Below are positions 8,165-16,437 of a stretch of DNA of 64,000 bases, in pieces. The number at the start of each line of letters is the position of its first letter. The first letter of the stretch is position 1. This stretch comes from an uncultured Eubacteriales bacterium (lineage in GTDB: Bacteria > Bacillota > Clostridia > Oscillospirales > Oscillospiraceae). The notes below the pieces were generated by a model. It saw only the letters and a program-made list of their open reading frames with translations. It made no database searches and was not told the DNA's origin. The stretch covers positions 4,676 to 68,675 of the forward strand of contig UQYT01000008.1 of assembly GCA_900545405.1 (NCBI GenBank). The letters are read 5' to 3'. Made by a program: the position numbers and the translations under genes.

Positions 8165-9932
8165 GGCGCTCACCTCCGATGGCCCGGCGCAGGGCGTGGC
8201 AGATGAAGCCCGCGCAGGTGGCGAAGGCCTCCCCCGTCGTGCACTCGCCTGTGTGCTCGTCCACGCTCTCGCAGGCGATGCCGTTATCGAGGCGCGTGCG
8301 GCGCAGGTGCTCCAGCGCCTCGCTGCTCCGGCCGCAGAGCAGGCTGTTGCCTATGCTCAACAGCCAGGGGTGCGGCGCGTGAGGGCAGCCTATCTCCGCT
8401 ATCTCGCAGCCGGCGAAGCTGTAGGTGTAATCTGGGCTGCGTATCATCTCGGCGGTCTTGAGGTACACCGGGTCGTCCCAGGCGCAGAAGCCGTAATAGG
8501 GCAGCAGCAGGAGGCTCCCGGGCGGCTCGTCATAGACGTCGTGCCCGCCCGCGAGGTCAACCGACCAGGCAAAGGCCCCGTCGAATATGCAGTTATCGTA
8601 TATCGCGCGGCGCACGCGCTCGGCCCGCTCGGTGAGCTCCGGGCGCTCGAAAAGCCGACCCAGGGCGCGGAGCGCGCGCCAGACGAGGACGTTGTCGTAG
8701 GTTATGTAGGGATAGACCCGCTCGTCGTCCGTGGGCTGGAGGAAGGTCTCATAGAGCTCGCAGTCCTCGGCGCGCTCGGCGTCGAGCTTTTTCAGTATCC
8801 CATCTATGCCGCGGAGCACGTCCGGGTCGGCGAGGACGGAGCGGTCGCCCGTCGCGTCCACATAGCGCTCGAGTGCGAGGACCGGGGCCATCAGCTCGTC
8901 GAGCTCAAAGCCCGGCTCGAGCACCGTGCCGTCTATGAAGCGCGAGTGCACGCCGATGTTCCGCCGCTGGCGGCCGAAGACATAGCCGAGCATCTCCCGC
9001 GCGAGGGCCGCGTCCGCGTCCAGCACGGCGGGAAAGCTCCAAAGCAGGCTGTCGCGGTCCCAGTAGGCGGCGCTGACATAGTAGCGCGGCGAGCGGCTGG
9101 TGACGAGGACAAGCTCCTCCGTGTCCAGCGTCCGGCCGGTGGAGAAGAAGATGCAGAAGAAAAGATTCGTGTTGTACAGCCGCGTGAGCGCCTCGTCCCC
9201 GAGGTCGAGACTGCGCTGTGCAAGCCAGGCGAGGCTCCGGCGGAGCTCCCAGTCCCAGCCCCGGCGCTGCAGCTCCCGGGCGCTGGTGACGGCGGAGACC
9301 TCCTCGAGGCCCAGGCCCCACCAGGCGGTGAACTCCGCGCTCTCCCCCGGCGCAAGGCGCACCGTGCGCTCGAGCCGCCAGAGCCAGCCCTCCCCCGCCG
9401 ATTCAAACTCCGCGCGGCACTCCCCCTCGCATATGGGCGCTAGGGCAAAGAGCGGCACGCCGCACATCTGCTCGAACACGGGCAGGCCGCTCCAGCCGCT
9501 GACATAGCAGTTGAGCGCGCCCTCGATGGGCTTGTCCACATTGACGCAGTGCCAGGCCGAGCCCGTCTGCCCGCGCAGGCCGAAGGCGGTCTCGACCGTC
9601 TCCGCGCCGTTGTTCGTGAGCCTCAGCCGATAGCCGAAGCCGCGCTCGCCCACGGGCGTCAGGATGACGCCCTCGAGCCCGAGAGCGCCCGCGCGCGCCG
9701 CAAAGCGCGGATACCAGTACCCGAGGCGGCTCCATTCAAAGCCTCCCAGCTCCGCCTCCACCCCCTGCTGCGCGACAAAGGGCCGCATCAGCGGCTCGAG
9801 CTGTCCGCCGCGCAGGTCGATGAGGCCCCGGCTCGCCATGTGCAGGAAGGTCAGGTCCTCCACCCCGGCGTTTATCTCGTTCACACGCGGCAGCGAGACC
9901 TGCTCGCTGCCGGTGGGCAAATATCTCTCCAT
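8154..9932 (-). CDS. Six-hairpin glycosidase, GH125-like
   Basis: A 592-residue cytoplasmic (alpha/alpha)6 glycosidase. The C-terminal half carries LPYYGFCAWDDPVYLKTAEM, then IAEIGCPHAPHPWLLSIGN and ESVDEHTGECTTGEAFATCAG, laid out as in GH125 exo-alpha-mannosidases. The N-terminal part (about 1-220) is beta-rich. Family assignment beyond a GH125-like fold is uncertain, and the aspartate of the usual MDDAN motif is replaced by YDEPPGS. ATG 9932 has GGAGG upstream. It is the first gene of a two-gene operon with the GH65 enzyme, under a LacI-type operator, so both probably act on the oligosaccharide imported by the facing ABC system. Confidence 0.7.
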   Translation of the reverse strand: MERYLPTGSEQVSLPRVNEINAGVEDLTFLHMASRGLIDLRGGQLEPLMRPFVAQQGVEAELGGFEWSRLGYWYPRFAARAGALGLEGVILTPVGERGFGYRLRLTNNGAETVETAFGLRGQTGSAWHCVNVDKPIEGALNCYVSGWSGLPVFEQMCGVPLFALAPICEGECRAEFESAGEGWLWRLERTVRLAPGESAEFTAWWGLGLEEVSAVTSARELQRRGWDWELRRSLAWLAQRSLDLGDEALTRLYNTNLFFCIFFSTGRTLDTEELVLVTSRSPRYYVSAAYWDRDSLLWSFPAVLDADAALAREMLGYVFGRQRRNIGVHSRFIDGTVLEPGFELDELMAPVLALERYVDATGDRSVLADPDVLRGIDGILKKLDAERAEDCELYETFLQPTDDERVYPYITYDNVLVWRALRALGRLFERPELTERAERVRRAIYDNCIFDGAFAWSVDLAGGHDVYDEPPGSLLLLPYYGFCAWDDPVYLKTAEMIRSPDYTYSFAGCEIAEIGCPHAPHPWLLSIGNSLLCGRSSEALEHLRRTRLDNGIACESVDEHTGECTTGEAFATCAGFICHALRRAIGGERREG

Positions 9933-9955
9933 CGTGCGCCTCCGTTCGGGAAAAT

Positions 9956-9971
9956 GTTTAATCGCTTAAAC
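9956..9971. promoter_or_regulatory. LacI-family operator O1 (GH125-like/GH65 side)
   Basis: GTTTAATCGCTTAAAC is a near-perfect 16-bp palindrome centred on CG, the hallmark of LacI-family operators. It lies just downstream of the predicted start of transcription of the leftward operon. Confidence 0.8.
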
Positions 9972-9985
9972 TCTCTTATCTATCA

Positions 9986-10013
9986 AATATACCTAAATTC
10001 GCGGCGTTGTCAA
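9986..10013 (-). promoter_or_regulatory. Promoter for the leftward glycosidase operon
   Basis: Minus strand TTGACA (10008-10013), 16-base spacer, TATATT (9986-9991). Operator O1 sits at about +8 to +23, where a bound repressor would block initiation or clearance. Confidence 0.7.
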
Positions 10014-10043
10014 GTTTAATTTAGATAAATTCGCAAAAAGCTA

Positions 10044-10073
10044 TTGACAGTCTTGCCAAATGTGGCTTATTAT
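10044..10073 (+). promoter_or_regulatory. Promoter for lacI and the ABC sugar operon
   Basis: TTGACA (10044-10049), 18-base spacer, TATTAT (10068-10073) on the plus strand, back to back with the leftward promoter. Confidence 0.7.
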
Positions 10074-10086
10074 TAGGCCGTAAATA

Positions 10087-10102
10087 ATTTAAGCGGTTAA
10101 AC
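10087..10102. promoter_or_regulatory. LacI-family operator O2 (lacI side)
   Basis: ATTTAAGCGGTTAAAC has the same TTTAA-n-CG-n-TTAAA core as O1. It lies between the lacI promoter and its ribosome binding site, which implies autoregulation. Confidence 0.8.
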
Positions 10103-10121
10103 TTTGAAGGGAGGCGGCAAC

Positions 10122-11141
10122 ATGGCTCGAACAACGCTCAAGGACGTCGCGCGCAGGGCGGGCGTGTCCTCGGCCACCGTTTCCTATGTCCTCAACGGCA
10201 AGCGCACCATCTCCGAGGACACAAAGCGCCGCGTGCGCGAGGCCATAGAGGAGCTCGACTACGTCCCCGACCTCGCGGCCCGCGGGCTGAGCCGCCGGGA
10301 CTCTATGCTCATAGGCGTGGTCGTCCCCCAGACGGAGCCGGGCGACCGGCTGATGTTCCAGAACAGCTTTTACAGCGAGGTGCTCGGCAGCATCGAATAT
10401 TACGCCCGCCAGCGCGGCTATCACATCCTGATCTCCGCCACGGACGCCAACGAGAGCTACCTCACCCTCGCCAAGCAGCGGAATCTGGACGGCATAATCG
10501 TCATCGGCATGTACCCGGACGAATTTTACCAGCAGATGAAAAAGACGCAGATACCCATCGTCCTCATAGACAGCTACTGCAACGACCACTACTACAACAA
10601 CATCCGCATCGACGACGCCTACGGCAGCTACCTTGCGACGCGCTATCTGCTCGAGTGCGGGCACCGGGACGCGGCCTTCTTCGCCGGGCAGCTCAAGGAA
10701 AACGGCGTCATGCAAAAGCGCCTCGCGGGCTACCGGCAGGCGCTCGAGGAGTTCGGCGCGGCCTACCGCGAGGACTATGTCTTTGAAGGACAGATAGACT
10801 ACAAGAGCGGCGTCACGATGGCTGAGCGGCTCGCGCGCTCGGGAACCGGCGTGACTGCGATCGTCGCCGCGGCGGACATACTCGCGATAGGCGCGATAAA
10901 GGGCCTCTACAACTCCGGGCTGCTCGTGCCCGAGGACATGTCGATAATCGGCTTTGACGACCTCGAGATCTCGCAGTACCTCGCCCCGGGCCTCACCACA
11001 ATACGGCAGCAGATATCGCTCAAGGGCCAGCGTGCCGTGGAGCTGCTGCTTGAACACATCGCCGACCCGAGCCTCTCAAAGCAGGAGGAGATACTCCCTC
11101 TCAAGCTGATAGAGCGCGGCTCGGTCAAGAAACTCGTATAA
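10122..11141 (+). CDS. LacI family transcriptional repressor
   Basis: A 339-residue repressor. The N-terminal helix-turn-helix (TLKDVARRAGVSSATVSYVL) and hinge helix (DYVPDLAARGLSRR) are typical of LacI. The remainder is a periplasmic-binding-protein-like sensor (GVVVPQTE through IIGFDDLEISQYLAPGLTTI). ATG 10122 follows GGGAGGCGG. An upstream TTG in frame lacks a binding site and was rejected. Palindromes at 9956 and 10087 are the obvious targets, so it should control both the leftward glycosidases and its own downstream transport operon. The inducer is likely an alpha-glucoside or a breakdown product, by inference. Confidence 0.93.
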   Translation: MARTTLKDVARRAGVSSATVSYVLNGKRTISEDTKRRVREAIEELDYVPDLAARGLSRRDSMLIGVVVPQTEPGDRLMFQNSFYSEVLGSIEYYARQRGYHILISATDANESYLTLAKQRNLDGIIVIGMYPDEFYQQMKKTQIPIVLIDSYCNDHYYNNIRIDDAYGSYLATRYLLECGHRDAAFFAGQLKENGVMQKRLAGYRQALEEFGAAYREDYVFEGQIDYKSGVTMAERLARSGTGVTAIVAAADILAIGAIKGLYNSGLLVPEDMSIIGFDDLEISQYLAPGLTTIRQQISLKGQRAVELLLEHIADPSLSKQEEILPLKLIERGSVKKLV

Positions 11142-11235
11142 TTTACAAAAATCTGAAACGGAGGTGCAAAAAAGCGGCCCGCACCGCCCTCTGGAAAGTC
11201 CGGTGCAGACCGCGCGGGAAAAAAGCCTGGCAGCT

Positions 11236-11265
11236 CTTTTCGCCACGGATATTTTAAGCGAAAAG
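11236..11265 (+). repeat. Small hairpin in the lacI-to-lipoprotein gap
   Basis: CTTTTCGC (11236-11243) pairs with GCGAAAAG (11258-11265). The 175-base gap between lacI and the lipoprotein also has a GCACCG/CGGTGC stem near 11174. No convincing promoter was found in this gap, so the genes may be co-transcribed. Confidence 0.35.
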
Positions 11266-11316
11266 GGCAAAGAAATCAACTGATTGACCAAAAATTAGTG
11301 AGGAGGAAATGCAAAA

Positions 11317-12624
11317 ATGAAAAAGCTCTTATCGCTTGTATCCGTTCTGCTGGTGTTCCTGATGCTCCTCTCCGCCTGCGGCACGCCCGCTGCGGAGACT
11401 TCCGAGCCGCCCGCCGAAGAGACCGGCACCGAGGCTCCTCCGGCCGAGGAGACGCCGGCTGAGGCCGAGCCCGTCACCATTACATACTGCAACTTCAACG
11501 CCTCCGGCGGCAACGAGGAGACGCTTGCGAAGATGTACGAGGCCTTCCACGCCGAGTACCCGAACATCACGGTCGAGATCGAGACCATCGGCTTTGACGA
11601 CTACTTCACCCAGATGCAGACCCGCGTGGCCGGCGGCACCGCCCCCGACTGCTACGAGCTGAACATCGAAAACTTCGCCTCCTACGCCGCGAAGGGCGCC
11701 CTGGCCGAGATCACCGGCGTGGACCTCAGCGGCCTCAACGAGACGGCGCTCTCCGCCTTCAACGTGGACGGCAAGCAGTACGGCCTGCCCGGCAACTTCT
11801 CCAACGTCGTGCTTGTCTACAACAAGGACCTCTTTGACCAGGCCGGCGTGGCCTACCCCACCGACGATTGGACTCAGGACGACCTTCAGGCTGCGGCCGA
11901 GGCCATCCGCGCTCTGGGCGACGACATCTACGGCATCTATCAGCCCATCACCTACAACGAGTTCTACAAGGTCGCGGCCCAGTACGGCGGCAGCCTGCTC
12001 AACGACGACCTCACCGAGTTCACCATAAACTCCCCCGAGAACATCCAGGCCGCGCAGGTCATGGTCGACCGCGTGCTCGTCTCAAACGTGCAGCCCACCG
12101 AGGTGCAGATGGGCGGCATGGGCGACTGGGACCTCTTCATGAGCGGCCGCCTCGGCATGATCCCCACCGGCATCTGGGCCTTCAACACCTTCACCGAGGG
12201 CTGCGACTTTGCCTGGGACATCGCCGTTGAGCCCGGCGCCGTGCAGAAGGCGACCCACTTCTTCTCCAACGCCTGCGTCATAAACGCCCAGAGCGAGAAC
12301 AAGGAGGCCGCGGCCACCTGGATAACCTGGCTCACCTCCAGCCCCGAGGCCGCCGCGCTCCGCATCGAGGCCGGCTGGGACCTGCCCGCCATCAACGACG
12401 AGGCGACGCTCGCCGCCTATCTCGACATCACCCCGCCTGACAACCGTCAGGCCGTGTTCGACAGCCTTGACTACCTGGTGACCCCGCCGGTCATTGAGGA
12501 CTACGCCCTCATGAGCGACATCATCGGCCAGGCGCTCGCCGCCGCGGCTGCGGGCACCATGTCGGTCGAGGATGCCCTGAACCAGGCCCAGAGCCAGTGC
12601 GAGGCGCAGATAAGCCTCGGCTGA
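11317..12624 (+). CDS. ABC transporter sugar-binding lipoprotein
   Basis: A 435-residue family 1 extracellular solute-binding protein. A lipoprotein signal peptide ends in LLSAC with lipidated Cys21, followed by a Pro/Glu/Thr-rich linker (to about residue 50). The binding domain starts at VTITYCNFNASGG and contains the usual GGTAPDCYELN and MGDWDLFMSGRLGMIPTGIW segments. AGGAGG precedes ATG 11317. It delivers an oligosaccharide to the two permeases encoded next. No ATPase is encoded here, so a shared MsmK-like ATPase elsewhere is likely. Confidence 0.93.
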   Translation: MKKLLSLVSVLLVFLMLLSACGTPAAETSEPPAEETGTEAPPAEETPAEAEPVTITYCNFNASGGNEETLAKMYEAFHAEYPNITVEIETIGFDDYFTQMQTRVAGGTAPDCYELNIENFASYAAKGALAEITGVDLSGLNETALSAFNVDGKQYGLPGNFSNVVLVYNKDLFDQAGVAYPTDDWTQDDLQAAAEAIRALGDDIYGIYQPITYNEFYKVAAQYGGSLLNDDLTEFTINSPENIQAAQVMVDRVLVSNVQPTEVQMGGMGDWDLFMSGRLGMIPTGIWAFNTFTEGCDFAWDIAVEPGAVQKATHFFSNACVINAQSENKEAAATWITWLTSSPEAAALRIEAGWDLPAINDEATLAAYLDITPPDNRQAVFDSLDYLVTPPVIEDYALMSDIIGQALAAAAAGTMSVEDALNQAQSQCEAQISLG

Positions 12625-12645
12625 GAGAAATAGAGCAAATTCAGG

Positions 12646-12676
12646 TCAAAGAAGCGCCTTTCCGGCGCTTCTTTGA
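12646..12676 (+). terminator. Hairpin between binding-protein and permease genes
   Basis: A 13-bp perfect stem, TCAAAGAAGCGCC with GGCGCTTCTTTGA around TTTCC, has no long T run after it. Hairpins at this place often lower permease expression or stabilise the binding-protein mRNA. Confidence 0.7.
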
Positions 12677-12709
12677 CTAAGATGGACATTGAGGAGGTGC
12701 CGCCATCAA

Positions 12710-13633
12710 ATGAAAGCGAGGAAAAAGGGCCGCCCCCTGGGCAGCGACGGGCTGCTCGCGGCCTCGCCCTTTCTGCTGCCGAGCCTCATAGGGCTTATAA
12801 TATTTTCGCTTCTGCCGCTCATCATATCGGCGCTCATAAGCCTGACGGACTGGAACGGGCTCGACGAGCTGACGGCGCCGGGCTTTTTTGCAGAGCACTT
12901 CATCGGGTTCGAGAACTTCAAGAACATCCTGACCACGCCCGAATTCTGGAACGTGCTCTGGAACACGCTGCGCTACATAATCATGTACATCCCGCTCATG
13001 CTCGCGGCCTCCATCGCCGTGGCCACGCTGCTGAGCCGCCAGAGGCGCGGCGTCACCGCCTTCCGCATCATCTATTACATCCCCGTGCTGACGAGCTGGG
13101 TCGCCGCCTCGCTGATCTGGAAGAGCGTGCTCTCCCCGCAGTACGGCGCGCTCAACGGCATCCTCGGCTTCTTCGGCATAGAGGGCCCCGGCTGGCTGCT
13201 GGACGAAAACTGGGCCATGCCGGCCATCGTGCTCGTCTCAGTGTGGAAGGACATGGGCTTTTTCGGCCTCATACTGCTCTCCGGCATGATAGGCATAAAC
13301 CGCAGCTATTACGAGGCCGCCTCGCTCGACGGCGCGGGCGCCTGGACCAAGTTCTGGCGCATAACGCTGCCGCTGCTGAGCCCCGCCATCTTCTATGTGC
13401 TCATCGTGAGCCTGATAAACGCCTTCCAGCTGTTCCCGCAGATAATGATAATGACCGACGGCGGGCCAAACGGCTCCACGCAGGTCATGGTCGAGAGGAT
13501 ATACAAATACGGCTTCCGCTACTACCGCATGGGCTATGCCGCGGCCTTCTCCTGGCTGCTGTTCGTCATCATCATGGCCTGTACGGGACTTCAGATGAAG
13601 CTGCAGAAGAGGTGGGTGAACTATGACGCATAA
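12710..13633 (+). CDS. ABC sugar transporter permease (MalF/UgpA type)
   Basis: A 307-residue inner-membrane permease with about six transmembrane helices, the first near residues 15-45. The family EAA loop reads YYEAASLDGAGAWTKFWRIT and contacts the ATPase. ATG 12710 was chosen because GAGGAGGTG lies 10 bases upstream; an upstream GTG in frame lacks support. It overlaps the next permease by 11 bases, so the pair is translationally linked. Confidence 0.92.
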   Translation: MKARKKGRPLGSDGLLAASPFLLPSLIGLIIFSLLPLIISALISLTDWNGLDELTAPGFFAEHFIGFENFKNILTTPEFWNVLWNTLRYIIMYIPLMLAASIAVATLLSRQRRGVTAFRIIYYIPVLTSWVAASLIWKSVLSPQYGALNGILGFFGIEGPGWLLDENWAMPAIVLVSVWKDMGFFGLILLSGMIGINRSYYEAASLDGAGAWTKFWRITLPLLSPAIFYVLIVSLINAFQLFPQIMIMTDGGPNGSTQVMVERIYKYGFRYYRMGYAAAFSWLLFVIIMACTGLQMKLQKRWVNYDA

Positions 13634-14450
13634 ACACAGACTCGGCACCGCGGGCTATTACGTCGTGTCCATCGTGCTGGCCGTCATTGCGCTCATCCCC
13701 TTCCTGTGGATGATCTCCACCTCGCTCAAGAGCCGCGGCGCGCTGATGAGCATACCCATAGAGTGGATACCCGCCGAGCCGACGCTCGACGGCTATGCCA
13801 AGGTCTTTTCAAGGTTCCCCTTCCTGCGCACCATAGGCAACAGCCTGCTCGTTTCCGTCGCCTACACGCTCATCACGCTCATCTCCGCCTCCATGGCGGC
13901 CTTCGCCTTTGCAAAGCTGCGCTTCCGCGGCAGCGGCGCGATACTCAGCGTGTACATCGCGACGATGATGATACCCACGCAGGTGACGATGATCCCGCTC
14001 TTCGTCGTCATGAACCGGCTCGGGCTCATAGACAGCTACGCCAGCGTAATACTGCCCAGCATGTTCAAGCCCTTTGCGGTGTTTTTGCTGGTGCAGCAGA
14101 TGAAGACCATCCCCAACGACTACATAGACGCCGCGAGGATAGACGGCGCGGGGCTCTTCCAGACCTACCGCAAGGTAGCCCTGCCGCTGTGCATCCCCAC
14201 GCTCGCGACGCTCGCCGTCACCACCTTCATGGAGAGCTGGAACGACTATCTCTGGCCGCTGCTCATGCTCACGGACCGGAACAAGATGACCCTGCCCATC
14301 GCGCTCTCCACCCTAAACGGGCAATACAGCACCGAGTACAACGTGCTCATGGCGGGCAGCCTCATCTCCATGATACCCATCATAATCATCTACATCGCGG
14401 CCCAGAAGCAGTTCAAGTCCGGCCTCATGGCGGGCGGCATCAAGGGCTGA
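13623..14450 (+). CDS. ABC sugar transporter permease (MalG/UgpE type)
   Basis: The second permease of the importer, 275 residues with about six membrane helices. Its EAA-type loop reads YIDAARIDGAGLFQTYRKVA. The end FKSGLMAGGIKG is the usual C-terminus of MalG-like permeases. It follows GAGGTGG and starts inside the preceding gene, forming a heterodimer channel with it. The GH31 gene begins 9 bases after its stop. Confidence 0.93.
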   Translation: MTHKHRLGTAGYYVVSIVLAVIALIPFLWMISTSLKSRGALMSIPIEWIPAEPTLDGYAKVFSRFPFLRTIGNSLLVSVAYTLITLISASMAAFAFAKLRFRGSGAILSVYIATMMIPTQVTMIPLFVVMNRLGLIDSYASVILPSMFKPFAVFLLVQQMKTIPNDYIDAARIDGAGLFQTYRKVALPLCIPTLATLAVTTFMESWNDYLWPLLMLTDRNKMTLPIALSTLNGQYSTEYNVLMAGSLISMIPIIIIYIAAQKQFKSGLMAGGIKG

Positions 14451-14459
14451 GGAGGAGCT

Positions 14460-16226
14460 ATGGAAAAACTCAAGCTCACCGGCTCGGGTTCGCGAGCCTT
14501 CGGCCCGGCCCGGCTGTACTGGCGCGAGGGCGCGCCGCTGCGCATTTCCCTCGCCTACCGCGGGGCCTACGGCCTCGGCGAGCGCTTTGACGCCCTCAAC
14601 CAGAAGGGCCGCCGCGCCGTCTGCGAGGTGGAGGAGAAGTTCTGCTTCCAGGGCGGCAAGACCTACTGCCCCGCGCCGTTCTTCTGGACGGACAGCGGCT
14701 TCGGGCTCTATGCGGACACCTGCGAGAGCACCGCTTTTGACTTCCGGGAGGGCGAGATCATCGCAGAACTGCCGAAAAACTGCGTGATAACCCTCTTTTC
14801 CGGCACGCCGGAGAGCATGATAGCGGAGTATCTCTCCCTCTTCGGCTCCCCTGTTCTGCCGCCGGACTGGGCCTTCGGGCCCTGGATATCCGCCAACCGC
14901 TGGAGCAGCCAGGCCGACGTGGAAAACGCCGTTGCCGAGGCCGAGCGGCTGGGCTTTCCCGTCTCCGCGCTGGTCATCGAGGCCTGGAGCGACGAGGCGA
15001 CTTTCTACATCTGGCGCGGCGCGAAGTACACGCCGAAGCCGGACGGCGCGCCGCTCTCACTCGAGGACTTCGACTTCTCGGGCAGTCCCTGGCCCGACCC
15101 CGCGGGCATGATACGCCGCCTGCACGAGAAGGGCATCCGCGTCCTGCTCTGGCAGGCGCCCGTGTACAAGGCCCTCGGCCCCGACGAGCCCGAAAACGAG
15201 CAGCACCGCCTCGACTGCGCCGACGCCGTGAGGCGCGGCCTCTGCGTCCACAACGCGGACGGCTCGCCCTACACGATACCCGAGGGGCATTGGTTCCCCG
15301 GCTCCATGATACCGGACTTCACCAACCCGGAGACGCGGCGAGTCTGGCTCGGCAAGCGGCGCTATCTGCTTGAGATGGGCATAGACGGCTTCAAGACCGA
15401 CGGCGGCGAGTTCATATACTCGGACGACGTACGCTTCTTCGACGGCAGCACGGGCCGCGAGGGCAAAAACCGCTACGCGCGCGACTACGCCGAGGCCTAT
15501 GCCTCCGTGCTGGGGCCGGAGCAGGCGCTCTTCAGCCGCGCGGGCTTTGCCGGGCAGCACAGGACGCCCCTGCTCTGGGCGGGCGACCAGCAGTCCGTGA
15601 ACAGCGAGCTCCGCAGCGCGCTGAAGGCGGGGCTCTCGGCGGCGTGCAGCGGCATCGCCTTCTGGGGCTTCGACATCGCGGGCTTTGCCGGCCCGCTGCC
15701 CACGCCGGACCTCTACCGCCGGGCGACGCAGCTGGCCTGCTTCTGCCCGGTCATGCAGTGGCACTCGGAGCCGGACGGCGGGCAGTTCCGCGAGCTCATG
15801 CCCGGCGCGGAGGGCAACAACGAGCGCAGCCCCTGGAACATGGAGCGCGCCTACGCCCTGCCCGGCTTTGCCGAGGAGATGCGCTTCTGGCATGAGCTGA
15901 GGTTGAAGCTCCTGCCCTATCTCCTCAAGATCGCGCGCGAGTGCGCCGCGGAAAACCGCCCCATGCTCCGGCCGCTGGTGTACTACTGGCCCGGCGACGC
16001 GCGGGCGGCAGACTGCGCCGACGAGTTCCTGCTCGGGCGCGACATCCTCGTGGCCCCGCTGCTCGAGGAAAACTCCGCGAGCCGCCGCGTCTACCTCCCC
16101 GAGGGCGAGTGGCGCGACTTCTTCACCGGCGAGGCGCACGTCGGCCCCGCCGAGCTCGTCTGCCCCTGCGAGGGGCGGCTGCCGGTCTTTGCGAGGGCTT
16201 GCTTTGAGCTGAAAGATACGGTATAA
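14460..16226 (+). CDS. Glycoside hydrolase family 31 (alpha-glucosidase/alpha-xylosidase-like)
   Basis: A 588-residue GH31 enzyme that removes terminal alpha-linked glucose or xylose. An N-terminal beta domain (to about 130) leads into the barrel. The nucleophile Asp is in GIDGFKTDGGEF and the general acid/base Asp is in LLWAGDQQS; FSRAGFAGQHR and ACFCPVMQWHSEPDG line the substrate site. It is shorter than most GH31 enzymes because the C-terminal domains are reduced. No signal peptide. As the last gene of the LacI operon it would split the imported sugar inside the cell. Linkage specificity cannot be told from sequence. Confidence 0.87.
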   Translation: MEKLKLTGSGSRAFGPARLYWREGAPLRISLAYRGAYGLGERFDALNQKGRRAVCEVEEKFCFQGGKTYCPAPFFWTDSGFGLYADTCESTAFDFREGEIIAELPKNCVITLFSGTPESMIAEYLSLFGSPVLPPDWAFGPWISANRWSSQADVENAVAEAERLGFPVSALVIEAWSDEATFYIWRGAKYTPKPDGAPLSLEDFDFSGSPWPDPAGMIRRLHEKGIRVLLWQAPVYKALGPDEPENEQHRLDCADAVRRGLCVHNADGSPYTIPEGHWFPGSMIPDFTNPETRRVWLGKRRYLLEMGIDGFKTDGGEFIYSDDVRFFDGSTGREGKNRYARDYAEAYASVLGPEQALFSRAGFAGQHRTPLLWAGDQQSVNSELRSALKAGLSAACSGIAFWGFDIAGFAGPLPTPDLYRRATQLACFCPVMQWHSEPDGGQFRELMPGAEGNNERSPWNMERAYALPGFAEEMRFWHELRLKLLPYLLKIARECAAENRPMLRPLVYYWPGDARAADCADEFLLGRDILVAPLLEENSASRRVYLPEGEWRDFFTGEAHVGPAELVCPCEGRLPVFARACFELKDTV

Positions 16227-16227
16227 T
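16199..16227 (+). promoter_or_regulatory. Promoter for the ABC-F gene
   Basis: TTGCTT (16199-16204), 17-base spacer, TATAAT (16222-16227), overlapping the stop codon of the GH31 gene. It predicts a leader of about 200 bases before the ABC-F start. Confidence 0.7.
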
Positions 16228-16258
16228 GAACCAAATACGAAGTGAAAAGGGTGGGAAG

Positions 16259-16431
16259 ATGCGGAAGTGATCTGATTCCAAGCAAGGCCAGCCCCGGCCC
16301 GCTTTACAGGCGGGTCCGGCTTGCCGCGCCGGATCAGATGCGCCGCTTCAGCCGCCCTTTTTATGGGGGAGGCCCGCTTTTTGCGCGTCTGCGCACCGGC
16401 ACGCCGGGGCAATACACGCAAAGGAGCGGGC
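16259..16431 (+). promoter_or_regulatory. Structured leader of the ABC-F gene (candidate attenuator)
   Basis: Three parts are seen. A possible three-codon ORF ATG-CGG-AAG-TGA lies at 16259-16270 behind a GGGTGGG stretch. A long imperfect hairpin spans 16270-16339, with arms ATCTGATTCC and GGATCAGAT and inner arms GCAAGG and CTTGC. A second stem pairs GCCCGCT (16372-16378) and TTTGCG (16380-16385) with CGCAAA (16417-16422) and AGCGGGC (16425-16431), burying the ribosome binding site AAAGGAG. A T5 run at 16358-16362 follows the first hairpin at some distance, so simple termination is less clear than occlusion of translation. Confidence 0.5.
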
Positions 16432-16437
16432 TTATTT

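Noticed and set aside
6221..8206. Long plus-strand frame of 661 codons opposite the GH65 gene
   Set aside because: Arg/Ala/Val/Glu-rich shadow with no domain; the minus strand carries full GH65 motifs. The similar long frames at 4375-5730, 27202-28398, 31915-33627, 46017-47498 and 54379-56991 were rejected for the same reason.
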